From positions 186,001 through 250,000 of the forward strand of contig NZ_OBMT01000003.1 in NCBI RefSeq assembly GCF_900217815.1: a DNA stretch of 64,000 nt, read 5' to 3'. The notes under the pieces were generated by a model, which had not been told where the DNA came from, ran no database searches, and worked only from the letters and a program-made list of their open reading frames with translations. This DNA is from Rhodobacter maris. Lineage in GTDB: Bacteria > Pseudomonadota > Alphaproteobacteria > Rhodobacterales > Rhodobacteraceae. The translations under genes and the position numbers were made by a program. Positions 16,086 to 24,139 of this stretch are shown here, in pieces (positions within the stretch are counted from its first letter, which is position 1; every line of letters starts with the position of its first letter).

Positions 16086-17595
16086 CGTGCTGATCCTCAA
16101 CTCCGCCGATACGGTGGCGGTGCTGACGGTGCGCGCCGCGGCGGGGGCGGATCCGCTCGGCCTTGGCGCCCCCTTGCCCGCGCCGCTTGCCGCGGGCCAC
16201 AAGATCGCGCGCATCGCGATGGCCCCGGGCGACCGGGTGGTGAAATTCGGCCAGATCATCGGTTTGGCGACACAGCCCATCGCCGCCGGGGAGCATGTGC
16301 ATTCCCACAACTGCGCCTTTTCGGACCATGACCGCGCCTATGCGGTTGGCGCCGATCTCGCGCAGGCGGAGGCGGCGGTTCCCGAGATGGCGCCGCAAAG
16401 CTTCATGGGCTACGCGCGTGCCGATGGCCGCGTGGGCACGCGCAACATGATCGCGCTTTGCGCCACGGTGAACTGCTCGGCAACGGTGATCCGCCACGCC
16501 GCGCAGGAACTGCTGGCGGAGGGCGCGCTTGCAGCCTTTCCCAATGTCGATGGCATCGCGGCCTTTGCGCATGGCACCGGCTGCGGCATGGCGGCCACCG
16601 GGCGCGGCGCAGACCATCTGGAGCGCGTGCTCTGGGGCACGGCGACCCACCCGAACGTGGGCGCCACCATCTTTGTCGGCCTTGGCTGCGAGGTGATGCA
16701 GCTTGCCCGGATGCAGGCCCGCTTTGGCGAGGCCGGGAGCGAGCGCTTCCACGGCCTGAGCATTCAGGAGATGGGCGGCACCCGCGCCACGATCGAGAAG
16801 ATCAAGGCCGAGGTGCGCCGCCTGCTGCCGCAGGTGAACGCGATCACCCGCACGCCGTGCCCGGTCTCTGCCCTCACCATCGGGCTGCAATGCGGCGGCT
16901 CGGATGGCTTTTCGGGCATCACCGCCAACCCCGCGCTTGGCGTGGCCTCCGATATGATCGTGGCGCAGGGCGGCACGGTGATCTTGTCGGAAACGCCCGA
17001 GATCCACGGCGCCGAACAGCTTTTGCTGCGCCGCACCTCGCCCGAGGTGGCTCAGCGCCTCACCGCCTGCCTCGACTGGTGGGAGGATTACGCCGCGCAG
17101 GGCGGAGGCTCGATGGACAACAACCCCTCTCCCGGCAACAAGCAGGGCGGCATCACGACGATCCTCGAAAAGTCGCTCGGGGCGGTTGCCAAGGCGGGGG
17201 CAACGCCCTTGCGCGCCTATTACGACTATGCCGAGCAGGTGACGGCCAAGGGCCTCGTCTATATGGACACGCCCGGTTATGACCCGGTCTCTGCCACCGG
17301 GCAGATTGCGGGCGGCGCGCAGCTTGTGGTCTTTACCACCGGGCGCGGCTCTGCCTTTGGCTCGAAACCCGCGCCCACGATCAAGATCGCCACATCGGAC
17401 CGGCTCTTTGCCGCGATGCCCGAGGATATGGATCTGAACGCGGGCGATGTGCTCTCGGGCGTGAGCCTCGCCGAAAAGGGCGCCGAGATCTATGCTGCGA
17501 TCTTGCGCGTGGCCTCGGGCGAGGTGACAAAATCTGAGGCGCAAGGCCTTGGCGACAATGAATTCCTGCCCTGGCAGGTTGGCGCGGTGATGTGA
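16078..17595 (+). CDS. uxaA: Altronate dehydratase
   Basis: The 505-aa protein has the UxaA layout. An N-terminal SAF-like domain (residues about 1-95) ends with EHVHSHNC. A large C-terminal UxaA domain carries the cysteine-rich motifs TPCPVSALTIGLQCGGSD and DNNPSPGNKQGG. It dehydrates D-altronate to 2-keto-3-deoxygluconate, normally in the galacturonate branch. Both dehydratases being in one operon implies use of glucuronate and galacturonate, yet no separate tagaturonate reductase is present. It overlaps uxuA and is followed by kdgK after seven bases. Confidence 0.95.
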   Translation: MADVLILNSADTVAVLTVRAAAGADPLGLGAPLPAPLAAGHKIARIAMAPGDRVVKFGQIIGLATQPIAAGEHVHSHNCAFSDHDRAYAVGADLAQAEAAVPEMAPQSFMGYARADGRVGTRNMIALCATVNCSATVIRHAAQELLAEGALAAFPNVDGIAAFAHGTGCGMAATGRGADHLERVLWGTATHPNVGATIFVGLGCEVMQLARMQARFGEAGSERFHGLSIQEMGGTRATIEKIKAEVRRLLPQVNAITRTPCPVSALTIGLQCGGSDGFSGITANPALGVASDMIVAQGGTVILSETPEIHGAEQLLLRRTSPEVAQRLTACLDWWEDYAAQGGGSMDNNPSPGNKQGGITTILEKSLGAVAKAGATPLRAYYDYAEQVTAKGLVYMDTPGYDPVSATGQIAGGAQLVVFTTGRGSAFGSKPAPTIKIATSDRLFAAMPEDMDLNAGDVLSGVSLAEKGAEIYAAILRVASGEVTKSEAQGLGDNEFLPWQVGAVM

Positions 17596-17602
17596 GGCGG
17601 CC

Positions 17603-18469
17603 ATGAAGATTGCCTGTGTCGGCGAAGCGATGATCGAGCTCAACCCGGACCGTGCTGGCGCGCAGATCGGCTATGCGGGCGATACGCTCAACACCGCAAT
17701 CTATCTCGCGCGCAACTTTTCCGCGGCAGAAGTCGATTTTGTCACTGTGCTCGGGCGCGACGGCATGTCGGCGCGGATGGAAGCTTTCATCCGCGCCGAA
17801 GGCGTGGGCACCGGGCGCATCACCCATCATGCCGAGCGGCTGCCCGGCGTCTATGCGATTGCAACCGACGAGACGGGCGAGCGCAGCTTCAGCTACTGGC
17901 GCAACCAGTCGGCGGCGCGCACCTTGTTTGAAGATGGTTTCGCGCAGCTCGAAGGCTGCGACGTGATTTATCTGAGCGCGATCACACTCGCGATCTTGCC
18001 GCCTTCGGTGCGCGCGGGTCTGCTCGCTCATATCGGCGCCCATCCGGCAACGGTTGTGTTCGACAGCAATTACCGTCCGCGGCTCTGGGAAGATGCCAAG
18101 ACGGCGCGGGATTGCATTGCCGCCGCCTGGGCGGTGAGCGATATCGCGCTGCCCTCGGTCGATGACGAGATGGCCCTTTGCGGGGAGGCCACGCCGGCCG
18201 AGGTGCTGGTGCGGTTTCGCGCCATGGGCTGCACGCAAGGGGCGCTCAAATGCGGGGCCGCAGGGGCTTTGCCGCTCGATCCGGGCGTGAGAGCGCCCGA
18301 TTTTCCGCCCGCCGCGCGCGTGGTCGACACCACGGCCGCCGGGGACAGTTTCAATGGCGCCTATCTCGCAGCGGTGTTGCAGGGCGCGCCCGAGGCCGAG
18401 GCGCTTGCCCGCGCCCATGTGCAGGCCTGCGCGGTGATCGCCCAGCCGGGCGCGATCATCCCCCGTTAG
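17603..18469 (+). CDS. kdgK: 2-keto-3-deoxygluconate kinase
   Basis: This 288-aa PfkB-family sugar kinase starts CVGEAMIELNPD and has the anion-hole and catalytic-base motif DTTAAGDSFNGAYL near residue 235. It phosphorylates 2-keto-3-deoxygluconate, the common product of the UxuA, UxaA and KduD branches, to KDPG. The KDPG aldolase needed for the last step is not in the window and is presumably encoded elsewhere. It is the last gene of the uronate operon. Confidence 0.93.
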   Translation: MKIACVGEAMIELNPDRAGAQIGYAGDTLNTAIYLARNFSAAEVDFVTVLGRDGMSARMEAFIRAEGVGTGRITHHAERLPGVYAIATDETGERSFSYWRNQSAARTLFEDGFAQLEGCDVIYLSAITLAILPPSVRAGLLAHIGAHPATVVFDSNYRPRLWEDAKTARDCIAAAWAVSDIALPSVDDEMALCGEATPAEVLVRFRAMGCTQGALKCGAAGALPLDPGVRAPDFPPAARVVDTTAAGDSFNGAYLAAVLQGAPEAEALARAHVQACAVIAQPGAIIPR

Positions 18470-18480
18470 CCCTATCAGGC

Positions 18481-18509
18481 TTGGCCCGAGCGCGCTGCGG
18501 CTCTATAAC
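18481..18509 (+). promoter_or_regulatory. Sigma-70-type promoter upstream of selD
   Basis: TTGGCC at 18481-18486 and TATAAC at 18504-18509 are separated by 17 bases, close to the sigma-70 consensus. The start site would fall about 20 bases before the selD ATG. This suggests selD is expressed separately from the uronate operon. Confidence 0.55.
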
Positions 18510-18535
18510 GCTGCGTCATCTGCCCGGAGGTCGCC

Positions 18536-19603
18536 ATGCCCGATGATAGTTTCACCCGCTGCGAGCCGCGTCTGACCTCGCTCTCGCATGGAGGGGGCTG
18601 CGGTTGCAAGATCGCGCCGGGCGTGCTGGAGCGGATCCTGGCCGGCAGCCTCACGCCTCTGGTGCCGCCCGAGCTTCTGGTGGGGCTCGGCACCTCCGAT
18701 GATGCGGCCGTCTGGCGGCTCAACGACAGTCAGGCCCTTGTCGCAACAACCGATTTCTTCATGCCGATCGTCGATGACCCGCGCGATTTCGGCCGGATCG
18801 CCGCGACCAATGCGCTTTCCGATGTTTACGCCATGGGGGGGCGGCCGATCCTCGCGCTGGCCCTTGTCGGCATGCCGATCAAGACGCTTTCCGAAGCGAC
18901 GATCGGTGCGATCCTGAAAGGCGGGGCGGATACTTGCGCGGCGGCGGGTGTCGCGCTCGCGGGGGGGCATACGATCGACTCGGTCGAACCGATCTACGGG
19001 CTCGTGGCGCTCGGCCTCGTCCATCCCGATCAGGTGAAGACCAACGCGGGTGCGCGGCCCGGCGATGTCCTGATCCTTGGCAAGAGGATCGGCGTCGGTA
19101 TCCTCACCGGGGCAATGAAGAAGGGGCAGGCCTCGGCCGCGGAAGAGGCGGCGCTGATTGCTTCGGTCACCCAGCTCAACACGCCCGGAACCGAGCTTGG
19201 CACGCATGCAGGCGTACATGCGATGACCGATGTGACGGGGTTCGGGCTCGCCGGCCATGCGATGGAAATGGCGCGCGGCTCGGGCTGCGATCTGGAAATA
19301 TTCTGGGCTGATGTGCCGAAATTCACCGGGGTGCGCGAAGCCGCCGCTGCGGGGCATGTCACCGGCGCCTCGGGCCGCAACTGGGACAGCTACGGCACCA
19401 TGGTCGATCTGCCCGCGGGGTTCGACCTGCTGGACCGTGGCCTTCTCACCGATCCGCAAACCTCGGGTGGGCTTCTTGTCGCCTGTGCCCCCGAAGCGGC
19501 GGATGAGGTGCTCGCGATCTTTCATGCGCAGGGGTTCGACGCCGCGGCGGTGATCGGCCGGATGGGGGCAGAGAACCCCGCGCCCCGGTTGCGCATCTTC
19601 TGA
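18536..19603 (+). CDS. selD: Selenide, water dikinase (selenophosphate synthase)
   Basis: The 355-aa SelD is complete. The N-terminal LSHGGGCGCKIAPG holds the catalytic Cys (in place of Sec) and the essential Lys. Later motifs include DDAAVW and TDVTGFGLAGHAMEMA. It makes selenophosphate from selenide and ATP for selenocysteine or 2-selenouridine synthesis. No selA, selB, selC or selenouridine synthase lies nearby, so the end use cannot be read here. It follows kdgK after 66 bases behind a separate promoter. Its TGA stop is part of the palindrome TGATGCATCA. Confidence 0.96.
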   Translation: MPDDSFTRCEPRLTSLSHGGGCGCKIAPGVLERILAGSLTPLVPPELLVGLGTSDDAAVWRLNDSQALVATTDFFMPIVDDPRDFGRIAATNALSDVYAMGGRPILALALVGMPIKTLSEATIGAILKGGADTCAAAGVALAGGHTIDSVEPIYGLVALGLVHPDQVKTNAGARPGDVLILGKRIGVGILTGAMKKGQASAAEEAALIASVTQLNTPGTELGTHAGVHAMTDVTGFGLAGHAMEMARGSGCDLEIFWADVPKFTGVREAAAAGHVTGASGRNWDSYGTMVDLPAGFDLLDRGLLTDPQTSGGLLVACAPEAADEVLAIFHAQGFDAAAVIGRMGAENPAPRLRIF

Positions 19604-19610
19604 TGCATCA
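19601..19610. repeat. TGATGCATCA palindrome, copy 1
   Basis: This perfect 10-base palindrome overlaps the selD stop codon and lies about 125 bases before the acyl-CoA dehydrogenase start. Identical copies occur at 20909 and 24011, all within 4.4 kb. Confidence 0.6.
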
Positions 19611-19735
19611 TCTTTCATCTTGATGTGATTTCTCCCCTGCCGGGCGTGCCGGGGGCGGGCCTTGCGGAGCTTGGCGCTGGACCGGCGCGAGAGCGCTCCT
19701 TAGGCAGAAGGGGTCTTTCCAGCCCCGAGGATGCC

Positions 19736-20911
19736 ATGGACCTGAGCCTTTCGCACGAGCAGACCCTTCTGGTGCAGACCGTGCGTGATTTTATCGCTGC
19801 GGAACTGGCGCCGCTGGAGGCCGAGGTCGAGGACACTGGCGCGCTGGCGCCCGAACATGCTGCGCGGATCTTTGACAGGAGCCGCGGCCTCGGGCTTTAT
19901 GCGATGAACATTCCCGAGGCATTTGGGGGGGGCGGGCTCTCGGCGCTCGACACGATGCTGGTTGAGGAACAATTCGGCCGCACCTCCGACATTCTCGTCC
20001 GCCGCGCTTTCGGCAATGTCTATGAGGTGCTGCTCGCTTGCGAGGGGGAGCAGATCGACCGTTGGCTCACCCCCACCGTGCGCGGGGAGCGGGTCTGCTC
20101 GATCGCCATCACCGAGCCCGGTGCGGGCTCAGATGCCGCCTCGATCCGCACCAAGGCGGTCGAGGACGGGGAGGGCGGCTGGCGCCTCACCGGCACCAAG
20201 CATTTCATCTCCGACGGGCTCGTGTCAGATTTCTTCGTGGTCTCCGCCGTCACTGATCCGGACAAGGGGGCCAAGGGTATCTCCCTGTTTTTGGTTGATA
20301 AAGGTGCGCCGGGCTTCACCATCGGGCGCGATCAGCCGATGATGGGGCTGCGTGGCACCTCGCATGTGGAGCTGAGCTTTGACGATGTTCCCCTCGCGCC
20401 CGTCACCATGCTCGGTGCGCGCGGCATGGGGTTTCGCATGGCGCTTGGCGTGCTCGGAAGGGTGCGTCTCGCGCAGGTGGGCGCGCGCTCGATCGGCAAG
20501 GCGACGAAAGTGCTCGACCTGATGCTCGATTATGCCCGCGAGCGGCGCCAGTTCGGCCAGCCGATCGGGGAGTTCCAGCTTGTCGCGCAGATGCTCGCAG
20601 ACTCTGCGCTCGAGATCAATGCCGCGCGCCTCGCGCTCTGGCAGACTGCGCTCGAAATCGACGCCGGGCGCGACCCGCGCAGCCGCATCAGCCTTGTGAA
20701 GGTGCAGGCGGCCGAAACGCTTGGCCGGGTGGCGGACCGGGCGGTGCAGGTGTTCGGCGGCATGGGCTTTTGCAAGGATCTGCCGATTGAGCGCTATTAC
20801 CGCGACGCCCGGATCTACCGCATCTTCGATGGCACCTCCGAGATCCACCGCACCGTGATGGGGCGGGCCTTGATGAAGGGCGAGCCGGGGCTTTACGACC
20901 CGTTTGCCTGA
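19736..20911 (+). CDS. Acyl-CoA dehydrogenase
   Basis: The 391-aa FAD enzyme has the three usual domains. Signatures include AITEPGAGSDAASIRTKA, where FAD and substrate bind, a hinge beginning GTKHFISDG, and a C-terminal helix bundle with the RQFGQPIGEFQL segment. Members oxidise acyl-CoA thioesters at the alpha-beta bond. The C-terminal motif reads RIFDGTSEIH, so the residue that is the catalytic glutamate in MCAD-like enzymes is aspartate here. The ATG at 19736 gives the normal length, and a longer frame from 19625 adds a non-homologous stretch. It lies between selD and an opposing dehydratase gene; the substrate is unknown. Confidence 0.9.
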   Translation: MDLSLSHEQTLLVQTVRDFIAAELAPLEAEVEDTGALAPEHAARIFDRSRGLGLYAMNIPEAFGGGGLSALDTMLVEEQFGRTSDILVRRAFGNVYEVLLACEGEQIDRWLTPTVRGERVCSIAITEPGAGSDAASIRTKAVEDGEGGWRLTGTKHFISDGLVSDFFVVSAVTDPDKGAKGISLFLVDKGAPGFTIGRDQPMMGLRGTSHVELSFDDVPLAPVTMLGARGMGFRMALGVLGRVRLAQVGARSIGKATKVLDLMLDYARERRQFGQPIGEFQLVAQMLADSALEINAARLALWQTALEIDAGRDPRSRISLVKVQAAETLGRVADRAVQVFGGMGFCKDLPIERYYRDARIYRIFDGTSEIHRTVMGRALMKGEPGLYDPFA

Positions 20912-20918
20912 TGCATCA
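20909..20918. repeat. TGATGCATCA palindrome, copy 2
   Basis: This exact copy overlaps the stop of the acyl-CoA dehydrogenase gene and sits just before the 3' end of the opposing dehydroshikimate dehydratase gene. Confidence 0.6.
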
Positions 20919-20928
20919 GGCGCTGCGC

Positions 20929-22755
20929 TCAGAGCAGGTGCAGCGCCTCTTCCGCCTCGATCTCGCGCAATTGCGCCAGCATCCGCACCGGTGCATTGGC
21001 CGCGCCCATGCCGGTATAGCCGCGCCGCTCCACCACCTCGAAGAAGAAGCCGTTGATCGCGCGGGTGTAGAGCTGCAGATAGCTGCCGCCCTCGTCGCGG
21101 TCATACATCAGGTTCCCCTCGCGCAGCCGGGCGATGAAATCGGGCGCGAGGTCGAAACGCAGCGCGAGGTCTTCGTAGTAATTGGGCGGGATGGCGAGCA
21201 CGTCTTGCGGGTCGAGTTTGGCTGCGAGGCCGAAGATGTCGTCGCTCGCCAGCGCGATATGGTGGAAGGGCGCAAAGCCCGACTTGCCGAGGAAGCGCTG
21301 CGTTGTGGTGCCCGCGCCAAAGCTTGCGTTGAGCGAGAGCCGGAAGGCGGCGCTGTCGTTCACCAGAGTGCGTGAATGCACCGTGCCATGCGGGTCGAGC
21401 ACATCGCGCAGCTCATGCGCCCGCAAGTCGAAGGCCGCGCGATAAAAGAGCAGCCCCGAGAGGAAGAGGTTTGGCTGCAGCGCCTGCGCCACATGGTCGA
21501 TATGGGTCAGCAACCCCTGCGCGGGGGCGGCACCGGTGACGTGGAACTCGGGCCCCGGCGCATAGCGGCCGGGTTGCAAAAACAGCACCGAGCCGCCGGG
21601 GCCGCGCAGCCGCGCAAAGCCGTAAGGCTCGGCCAGTTCCACCGCCTCGCCATGGAAGAGGCCGATCCGGCCCAGCATCAGCGGCATGTCTTCCACCACG
21701 AGCCCGACGCCCGAGACCGAGGCGCCCTGCACGAGATAGATCGAATGCGCGAGGCCCTTGGTTGTGGTGTTCAGCGCAAGCGTGATCGCGCCTTGGCTCC
21801 AGAGGCTCACGGGGCCGTTCTCATGCGTTTCGACAAATCCCAGGGCGTTGAAAAGGCTCGTGAAGTCATCGACATCCCCGCCTTGCGCCGTGAATTCAAC
21901 CAGCCCCGGGCCGCGCAGGTCGGCGCGCGGGCGGGCGGTGCGGGTGTGGGTTTCCTCCAGCAGGTGGAAGGCGCGCATCGCATCCTCGGCGATCCGCGCG
22001 GCGGGCAGCGAGCGGATCTGGTCGTTGAAGCTTTCGATCGACATCGGCCCGTCGTAGCCCTGCACGAGAAGCTGGCTGTAAAGCGCCGCAACGGGGAGGG
22101 TGCCCTGACCGGGAAAGAGCCGGAACGAGGCGGCGATCAACGCCGGGTCGATGCGCGTGGTGGGGGTGTCGGCGAGATGGACGAGGAAAAGCTTCTGGGG
22201 CTCGATCTCGCGCAGGGTCGCGAGGGCGTCTTCAAGCGAGCCGCTTGCCGAGGCGAAGAGATGCACCGTGCCGATCACAAGGCCGAAATTCTTGCGCCCG
22301 ACCGCCTGCACCGCGGCATGGGCGGCGGCGACGGTGGGAATATGGCGCGAGGAGGCGAGCGCCTCGTAGCCCACCTTGAGCCCGCGCGCTGCTGCCATGT
22401 CGGCGAGCAGGCGCAGGTCTTCGAGCGCGCCCTCGGCGTGGCTCTCGGGGCGGGTATTGGCGCAAAGGATCAGCATTTCCGCGCCGATCCGCGCGGCGAG
22501 ATCGAGGAATTTTTCCGCCCGCGCGAGCGCCTCGGTGCGGGCCGCGCCCGAAAGCCCTTCGTAGTCGCGCAAAGATTGGAGCGAAAGCACCGCGATCCCG
22601 GCGTCCCGGGCAAACCGGCCGATCTCGTCGGGGGGGCCATCAAAGCCGATGATGTCTTCGCGGAAAATCTCGATCGCCTCGAACCCGCACGCGGCTGCGG
22701 CCTCAATCTTGTCTTCAAGCTGACCAGAGAAGGAAATCGAGGATATCGCGCGCAT
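20929..22755 (-). CDS. quiC: 3-dehydroshikimate dehydratase fused to an HPPD-like domain
   Basis: The 608-aa protein joins two domains. Residues about 1-270 form a sugar-phosphate isomerase/epimerase-type TIM barrel (SISFSGQLEDKIEAAAACGF, then LILCANTRPES). Residues about 290-608 form two vicinal-oxygen-chelate repeats resembling 4-hydroxyphenylpyruvate dioxygenase (HIDHVAQAL, FGAGTTTQRFLGKSGFAPFHHIAL). This architecture is known for QuiC1-like dehydratases that turn 3-dehydroshikimate into protocatechuate. The ATG at 22755 follows GGAGG by five bases; the TTG one codon earlier is not needed. Dehydroquinase and shikimate dehydrogenase genes lie a few kilobases downstream, completing a quinate route. 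Confidence 0.88.
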   Translation of the reverse strand: MRAISSISFSGQLEDKIEAAAACGFEAIEIFREDIIGFDGPPDEIGRFARDAGIAVLSLQSLRDYEGLSGAARTEALARAEKFLDLAARIGAEMLILCANTRPESHAEGALEDLRLLADMAAARGLKVGYEALASSRHIPTVAAAHAAVQAVGRKNFGLVIGTVHLFASASGSLEDALATLREIEPQKLFLVHLADTPTTRIDPALIAASFRLFPGQGTLPVAALYSQLLVQGYDGPMSIESFNDQIRSLPAARIAEDAMRAFHLLEETHTRTARPRADLRGPGLVEFTAQGGDVDDFTSLFNALGFVETHENGPVSLWSQGAITLALNTTTKGLAHSIYLVQGASVSGVGLVVEDMPLMLGRIGLFHGEAVELAEPYGFARLRGPGGSVLFLQPGRYAPGPEFHVTGAAPAQGLLTHIDHVAQALQPNLFLSGLLFYRAAFDLRAHELRDVLDPHGTVHSRTLVNDSAAFRLSLNASFGAGTTTQRFLGKSGFAPFHHIALASDDIFGLAAKLDPQDVLAIPPNYYEDLALRFDLAPDFIARLREGNLMYDRDEGGSYLQLYTRAINGFFFEVVERRGYTGMGAANAPVRMLAQLREIEAEEALHLL

Positions 22756-22951
22756 CAAAGCCTCCGGGCCTTGCAGCCGTGCCGCAAGCGGTTGTTATTG
22801 CAGAAACAAGGGCTGTTCGGGCCCGTTGGGCGCAGTCTAGTCGAAGCCGGGCCGTCGTGGCAAACCGCAAATCGGGCCGCCTGTCCGGTGATGCAATCTG
22901 GCCGGAGGCGAGATGCGGCGTGACCCGCGGGAGGGCTGGACGGTGCGGACT

Positions 22952-22961
22952 TGATGCCTCA
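22952..22961. promoter_or_regulatory. Near-copy of the palindrome before the LacI-type gene
   Basis: TGATGCCTCA differs from the repeated TGATGCATCA at one base and lies 11 bases upstream of the regulator ATG. This is a plausible autoregulatory site. The rest of the 217-base divergent gap holds no gene. Confidence 0.35.
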
Positions 22962-22972
22962 TTCTGGGCGGC

Positions 22973-24013
22973 ATGAGCGATCATGAGCCGTCCCGCCCCC
23001 GAATTTCCGATATTGCGCTGCTTGCCGGGGTTGGCACGGCCACGGTGGACCGGGTGTTGAACAACCGCCCCGGGGTGCGGACGGCGACAGTGGAACGGGT
23101 GCGTGCGGCCGAACGCGAACTGGCGCTGACCGGGGCGCGGCCGCAACTGGTGCCGCCCGCGCCGGCGGGGCTGGTGCTCCGCGCCTTTCTTGGCGGACCG
23201 CCGGGTTTTGCCAACGAGAAGCTTGCGCGTGAGTTGCGGGGGGCGGCGCGCACCCGCGGCGTGCTGCTGCAGGTGGATTTTCCGCGCCGGACAGATGCCG
23301 CAGCACAGGCGGCGGCGCTGCTGGCCTGCCTAGAGGATGGCACCGGCGGCGTGATCGTGCAGCCGAGCGAGCATCCGCTGCTGCGCGATGCAGTGATGCG
23401 GCTACAGGCGGCGGGGGTGTCCGTGGTCTCAGTGTTGAGCACGCTCCCTGGCCTGCCCGCGCTGCCCTATGTCGGGCTCGACAACCGCGCCGCGGGCCGC
23501 CTTGCCGGGCAAATTTTGGCAAATCTTATTGGAAAAAAAGGGAAAATCGCTTATTTCTTCTCGGATGCGATCTACCGCAGCCATGAGGAGCGCGAGGCCG
23601 GGCTGCGCTCGATCCTGCGCGAGGAATTTCCCGCGATCGAGGTGGTGGAGACGCTTTCTACCAATGACATGCCCGATCAGTGCTTCCGCCTTGCCACCGA
23701 TCTCTTCGCGCGGCGACGCGACCTTGCGGGGGTGGTGAATTTTGCTGCAGGCAACCGCGGGCTGGAACGGGCCATTGCCGATGCCGGGCTTGCGGGCACG
23801 CTCTGCTTTGTCAGCTTCAACCTTACCGCGCTGTCGCGCAAGGCGCTGATCGAACGCACCATGGCGGCGGTGGTGCATCAGGATATGGGACAGATCGCGG
23901 CGCGCGCGGTTTCGGCACTGATCGCGCTGCATCGTGGCGAAGTGCCGGTGCTGCGCCCGGTCCCGGCCGAACTGATCCTGCGCGAGAACCTGCGCGACAC
24001 GGAAGAGCTTTGA
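22973..24013 (+). CDS. LacI-family transcriptional regulator
   Basis: The 346-aa protein has an N-terminal LacI-type helix-turn-helix (ISDIALLAGVGTATVDRVLNNRPGV) and hinge. A periplasmic-binding-protein-like ligand domain follows from about residue 65 (YVGLDNRAAGRLAGQIL). The recognition-helix residues differ from LacI itself, so a non-canonical operator is likely. It is divergent from the dehydroshikimate dehydratase gene and upstream of a CoA-transferase gene, either of which may be its target. The natural ligand is unknown; quinate-pathway compounds are a guess from context. Confidence 0.9.
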   Translation: MSDHEPSRPRISDIALLAGVGTATVDRVLNNRPGVRTATVERVRAAERELALTGARPQLVPPAPAGLVLRAFLGGPPGFANEKLARELRGAARTRGVLLQVDFPRRTDAAAQAAALLACLEDGTGGVIVQPSEHPLLRDAVMRLQAAGVSVVSVLSTLPGLPALPYVGLDNRAAGRLAGQILANLIGKKGKIAYFFSDAIYRSHEEREAGLRSILREEFPAIEVVETLSTNDMPDQCFRLATDLFARRRDLAGVVNFAAGNRGLERAIADAGLAGTLCFVSFNLTALSRKALIERTMAAVVHQDMGQIAARAVSALIALHRGEVPVLRPVPAELILRENLRDTEEL

Positions 24014-24020
24014 TGCATCA
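24011..24020. repeat. TGATGCATCA palindrome, copy 3
   Basis: The third exact copy overlaps the LacI-type regulator stop codon. A degenerate copy, TGAGGCATCG, follows at 24028-24037. Both precede the CoA-transferase gene by just over 100 bases. Confidence 0.6.
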
Positions 24021-24139
24021 TTGAGCTTTGAGGCATCGAAAGTGACCCCGTGCCGTCTGGCGCCGACCCGTGGAGCATGGCCAAGGCTTGGGGCAGGACG
24101 CGCAGGGCGCTAGCAAGGCGGAAACAGGAGGATCCCGCC

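Noticed and set aside
15442-17643. A 733-residue minus-strand frame over uxaA and kdgK
   Set aside because: It overlaps three clear plus-strand enzyme genes and shows no domain.
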